Part shown: positions 7,401 through 7,697 of the stretch, piece by piece
Numbering within the stretch: the stretch's first letter is position 1
How the letters are laid out: every line of letters starts with the position of its first letter
Program-made: the position numbers and the translations under genes
Assembly: GCA_934409175.1 (NCBI GenBank)
Contig: CAKRVX010000095.1
Coordinates: 1 to 7,697 of the forward strand
Length of the DNA: 7,697 nucleotides
Source: an uncultured Blautia sp.
Lineage (GTDB): Bacteria > Bacillota > Clostridia > Lachnospirales > Lachnospiraceae
Direction of reading: 5' to 3'
Notes under the pieces: model-generated
What the model saw: the letters and a program-made list of their open reading frames with translations, nothing else
The model's database searches: none
Told to the model about the DNA's origin: nothing

Positions 7401-7547
7401 GACCTTCAGGAAATCCTTGATCGTTTTGAAGCAATTCAGTCAGATGATGTTCTGTATACGACATTTACAGATAAATCTTCCAATATGGACGGAAATGTAA
7501 AATTCATTTTTGAATCAGATCCTATTGAAGTATCAGATGAAAAATAA
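4488..7547 (+). CDS. Exported xxxLxxG heptad-repeat coiled-coil protein
   Basis: 1019 residues. ATG 4488 has AAGGAG (4473-4478) 9 bases upstream. The N-terminus is a signal peptide: basic MNRNRKK, a hydrophobic Ala-rich core, then VMAAAQ with likely cleavage near A30. Residues about 36-265 look like a mixed beta domain (patterns such as HLKMKVSY, PFVMVTGMIL, RNIVVGLG). Residues about 282-475 are heptads of the form xxxLxxG (DGAKTLD, SGAKTLS and similar). Residues about 478-706 are a helical, Ser/Ala-rich acidic stretch without regular glycines. Residues about 707-955 are a second heptad block. The last 64 residues are helix followed by a beta-like tail, MDGNVKFIFESDPIEV. No C-terminal membrane helices, LPXTG motif or lipobox are seen. 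The repeat is that of YhgE/Pip-type proteins, but their ABC-2-like membrane domain is absent. It starts 54 bases after the MMPL stop with no terminator between, so the two are probably co-transcribed. A partner role for the exporter is inferred. Confidence 0.88.
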   Translation: MNRNRKKAAAASLAAGMAVVLGAGTVMAAAQTGNSVQKEETVYVNTTADGEVTDVTVSDWLKNSGDSSASELTDASDLKDIKNVKGDETFTQDGDVLTWNTDGKDIYYQGKTDKELPVSVSIKYYLDRKEISPDELAGKTGHLKMKVSYANTAKTTKKVNGKNTEIYSPFVMVTGMILPTDNFSNVTVDNGKVISDGSRNIVVGLGMPGMKESLDLSSDIAEEVDIPDGFTMEADVTDCEMSSAFTVALTDLLDNIDLDNIDGLDDLKDSMKDLTDAAVKLVDGSKDLYKGTNTLNDKYKEFSDGISSLSSGVSELTDGAKTLDDGAKTLDDGAKQLDSGAKTLSTGAKSLNSGVHSYTSGADTLSAGIQQYTQGVDTLDAKMAEYEAGMKTLSDGVNAYVAGGNQLAGGVQDYVNGATTLTDGMSQYIAGANQLASGVSQYVGGIKSLVEGMGQMVPGIQTEVDGIQSAVDQMTALAKKIEPSTLKDIDKNITQYTNGVTSYTENVKAYIQNVEKLADNLSKLQSQLEQMGQTETESVKNIKESTQALSDQLNSSADTMNSQAEAIESWISDSADVSVDASSVESGVASVNSNLEVAEAALSNIDYSNMDDETAAAVEAAVSGALGAVQSAEESASSIDTSTITASAADTSELQAVADSLKGAAEKAADTADSQSASVDGSLEQLQQELTALNQGMETVKTVVDQIDSGAKELTANDTALTTNGDKLSETGQEIAKGVSGLSDLFTELNEKLPVILKGIEQLQAGSQQLTSANTNLQGGYQKLAKASTEDLLKGASDLQTAGKNVSDGITQLQGKKNANANALLQGAKTLKSAKKSLTSGMSQISKATGQLTSGVDTLSSNSGALYSGASQLSANSSTLNSGASQLASGAKTLASGTDSLASGTKSLKSGTSSLVSGTKTLSSGTKQLSDGSNQVKDGIKQLNDGAKELSKGQQKFYKEGIKKLDDVVNKDLQEILDRFEAIQSDDVLYTTFTDKSSNMDGNVKFIFESDPIEVSDEK
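5331..5913 (+). repeat. Heptad-repeat block 1 (xxxLxxG)
   Basis: Codons 282-475 of the exported protein repeat every seven residues, with Leu (sometimes Tyr) at one position and Gly three residues later, preceded by D, S or T. Examples are TDGAKTL, SSGVSEL and AGGNQLA. The period is clearest between codons 300 and 365. At DNA level most 21-base units have diverged, so the block is old, apart from the identical pair at 5439-5480. Confidence 0.85.
5439..5480 (+). repeat. Perfect 21-bp tandem duplication
   Basis: Bases 5439-5459 and 5460-5480 are identical, each encoding DGAKTLD. A third, diverged unit follows at 5481-5501 (DGAKQLD). Identity of two adjacent units in an otherwise diverged array points to a recent in-frame duplication. 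Confidence 0.9.
6606..7352 (+). repeat. Heptad-repeat block 2 (xxxLxxG)
   Basis: Codons 707-955 of the exported protein resume the Leu/Gly heptad. It is most regular at about codons 846-953, where SGA, SGT and DGA units recur (SGAKTLA, SGTDSLA, SGTKSLK, SGTKTLS). Several DNA units remain alike, including AGTGGAGCATCACAGCTT, found twice near 7089 and 7132. The block mirrors block 1 across the glycine-poor middle segment. Confidence 0.85.
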
Positions 7548-7587
7548 AAAATAGCTGTTGTTTTGCAAAAAGAACAGTAACATTGTT

Positions 7588-7621
7588 CACAGGAGAAGGA
7601 AATAAAACCCCTTCTCCTGTG
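7588..7621 (+). terminator. Hairpin after the MMPL/heptad-protein operon
   Basis: CACAGGAGAAGG (7588-7599) pairs perfectly over 12 bp with 7610-7621 around an A-rich 10-base loop. It lies 40 bases after the stop codon. It is followed only by TTGCGTCTG, so the U-tract is poor and termination may be incomplete. A weaker, imperfect stem (CTGTT at 7555-7559 with AACAG at 7573-7577, and TTT/AAA inside it) precedes it. Confidence 0.6.
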
Positions 7622-7650
7622 TTGCGTCTGACATAAGTTTCTGCTATAAT
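7622..7650 (+). promoter_or_regulatory. Extended -10 promoter for the gene leaving the window
   Basis: TATAAT (7645-7650) is a perfect -10 box with TGC before it (extended -10). TTGCGT (7622-7627) is a partial -35 box at exactly 17 bases. The -35 begins directly at the foot of the preceding hairpin. Transcription would start near 7657, about 30 bases before the likely start codon. Confidence 0.7.
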
Positions 7651-7685
7651 GGGAAAAAATATTTTAGAAAGCGGCAGGTGATTGA

Positions 7686-7697
7686 ATGCAGAAAACA
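7686..7697 (+). CDS. Start of a further gene, cut off by the window end
   Basis: ATG at 7686 begins MQKT and then the window ends. AGGTGA at 7676-7681 is a plausible ribosome binding site 4 bases before it, and a strong promoter lies just upstream. GTG 7678 and TTG 7682 are possible alternative starts. Nothing can be said about the product. Confidence 0.45.

Noticed and set aside
4488..7547. Full YhgE/Pip or EsaA-type membrane protein
   Set aside because: The heptad repeat matches, but there are no C-terminal membrane helices; only the signal peptide is hydrophobic.

Overview
The window looks like chromosomal DNA from an endospore-forming, low-to-moderate GC Gram-positive bacterium of class Clostridia, most likely Lachnospiraceae. 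That placement is an inference. It rests on a CotJC-type spore-coat manganese catalase, strong AGGAGG-type ribosome binding sites, sigma-A-like promoters, and a secreted Leu/Gly heptad-repeat protein next to a small MMPL transporter. No rRNA, tRNA, CRISPR array, insertion sequence or integrase is visible. No gene-free stretch exceeds about 300 bases; the longest is the 209-base tetR/MMPL divergent region.

Layout. (1) Bases 2-559 are the 3' part of cotJC, whose start lies before the window. (2) Bases 668-1468 hold an RNase Z-like metallo-beta-lactamase-fold hydrolase with its own extended -10 promoter. (3) A perfect 15-bp inverted repeat (1484-1520) separates this gene from the convergent tetR-family gene (1528-2133, minus strand). 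(4) Bases 2134-2342 are a compact divergent control region with one promoter in each direction and two copies of the palindrome TGAC-N5-GTCA. (5) Bases 2343-4433 encode a 696-residue MMPL/RND-superfamily membrane protein. (6) 54 bases downstream, 4488-7547 encode a 1019-residue exported protein with two long blocks of the xxxLxxG heptad repeat. (7) A 12-bp hairpin (7588-7621) follows, then a very good extended -10 promoter and the first codons of another gene cut off by the window end.

The coherent unit is tetR - MMPL - heptad-repeat protein. The TetR protein probably represses both its own promoter and the MMPL operon through the paired palindromes. The MMPL protein would be a proton-driven exporter in the cytoplasmic membrane, with Asp-Tyr pairs in TM4 and TM10. 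The exported coiled-coil protein would work outside the membrane with it. In related proteins (YhgE/Pip, EsaA/YueB, some MMPL proteins) this repeat sits inside the membrane protein. Here it is a separate secreted polypeptide with no membrane or cell-wall anchor, which makes the pair the most interesting part of the window. The substrate and inducer cannot be read from the sequence.
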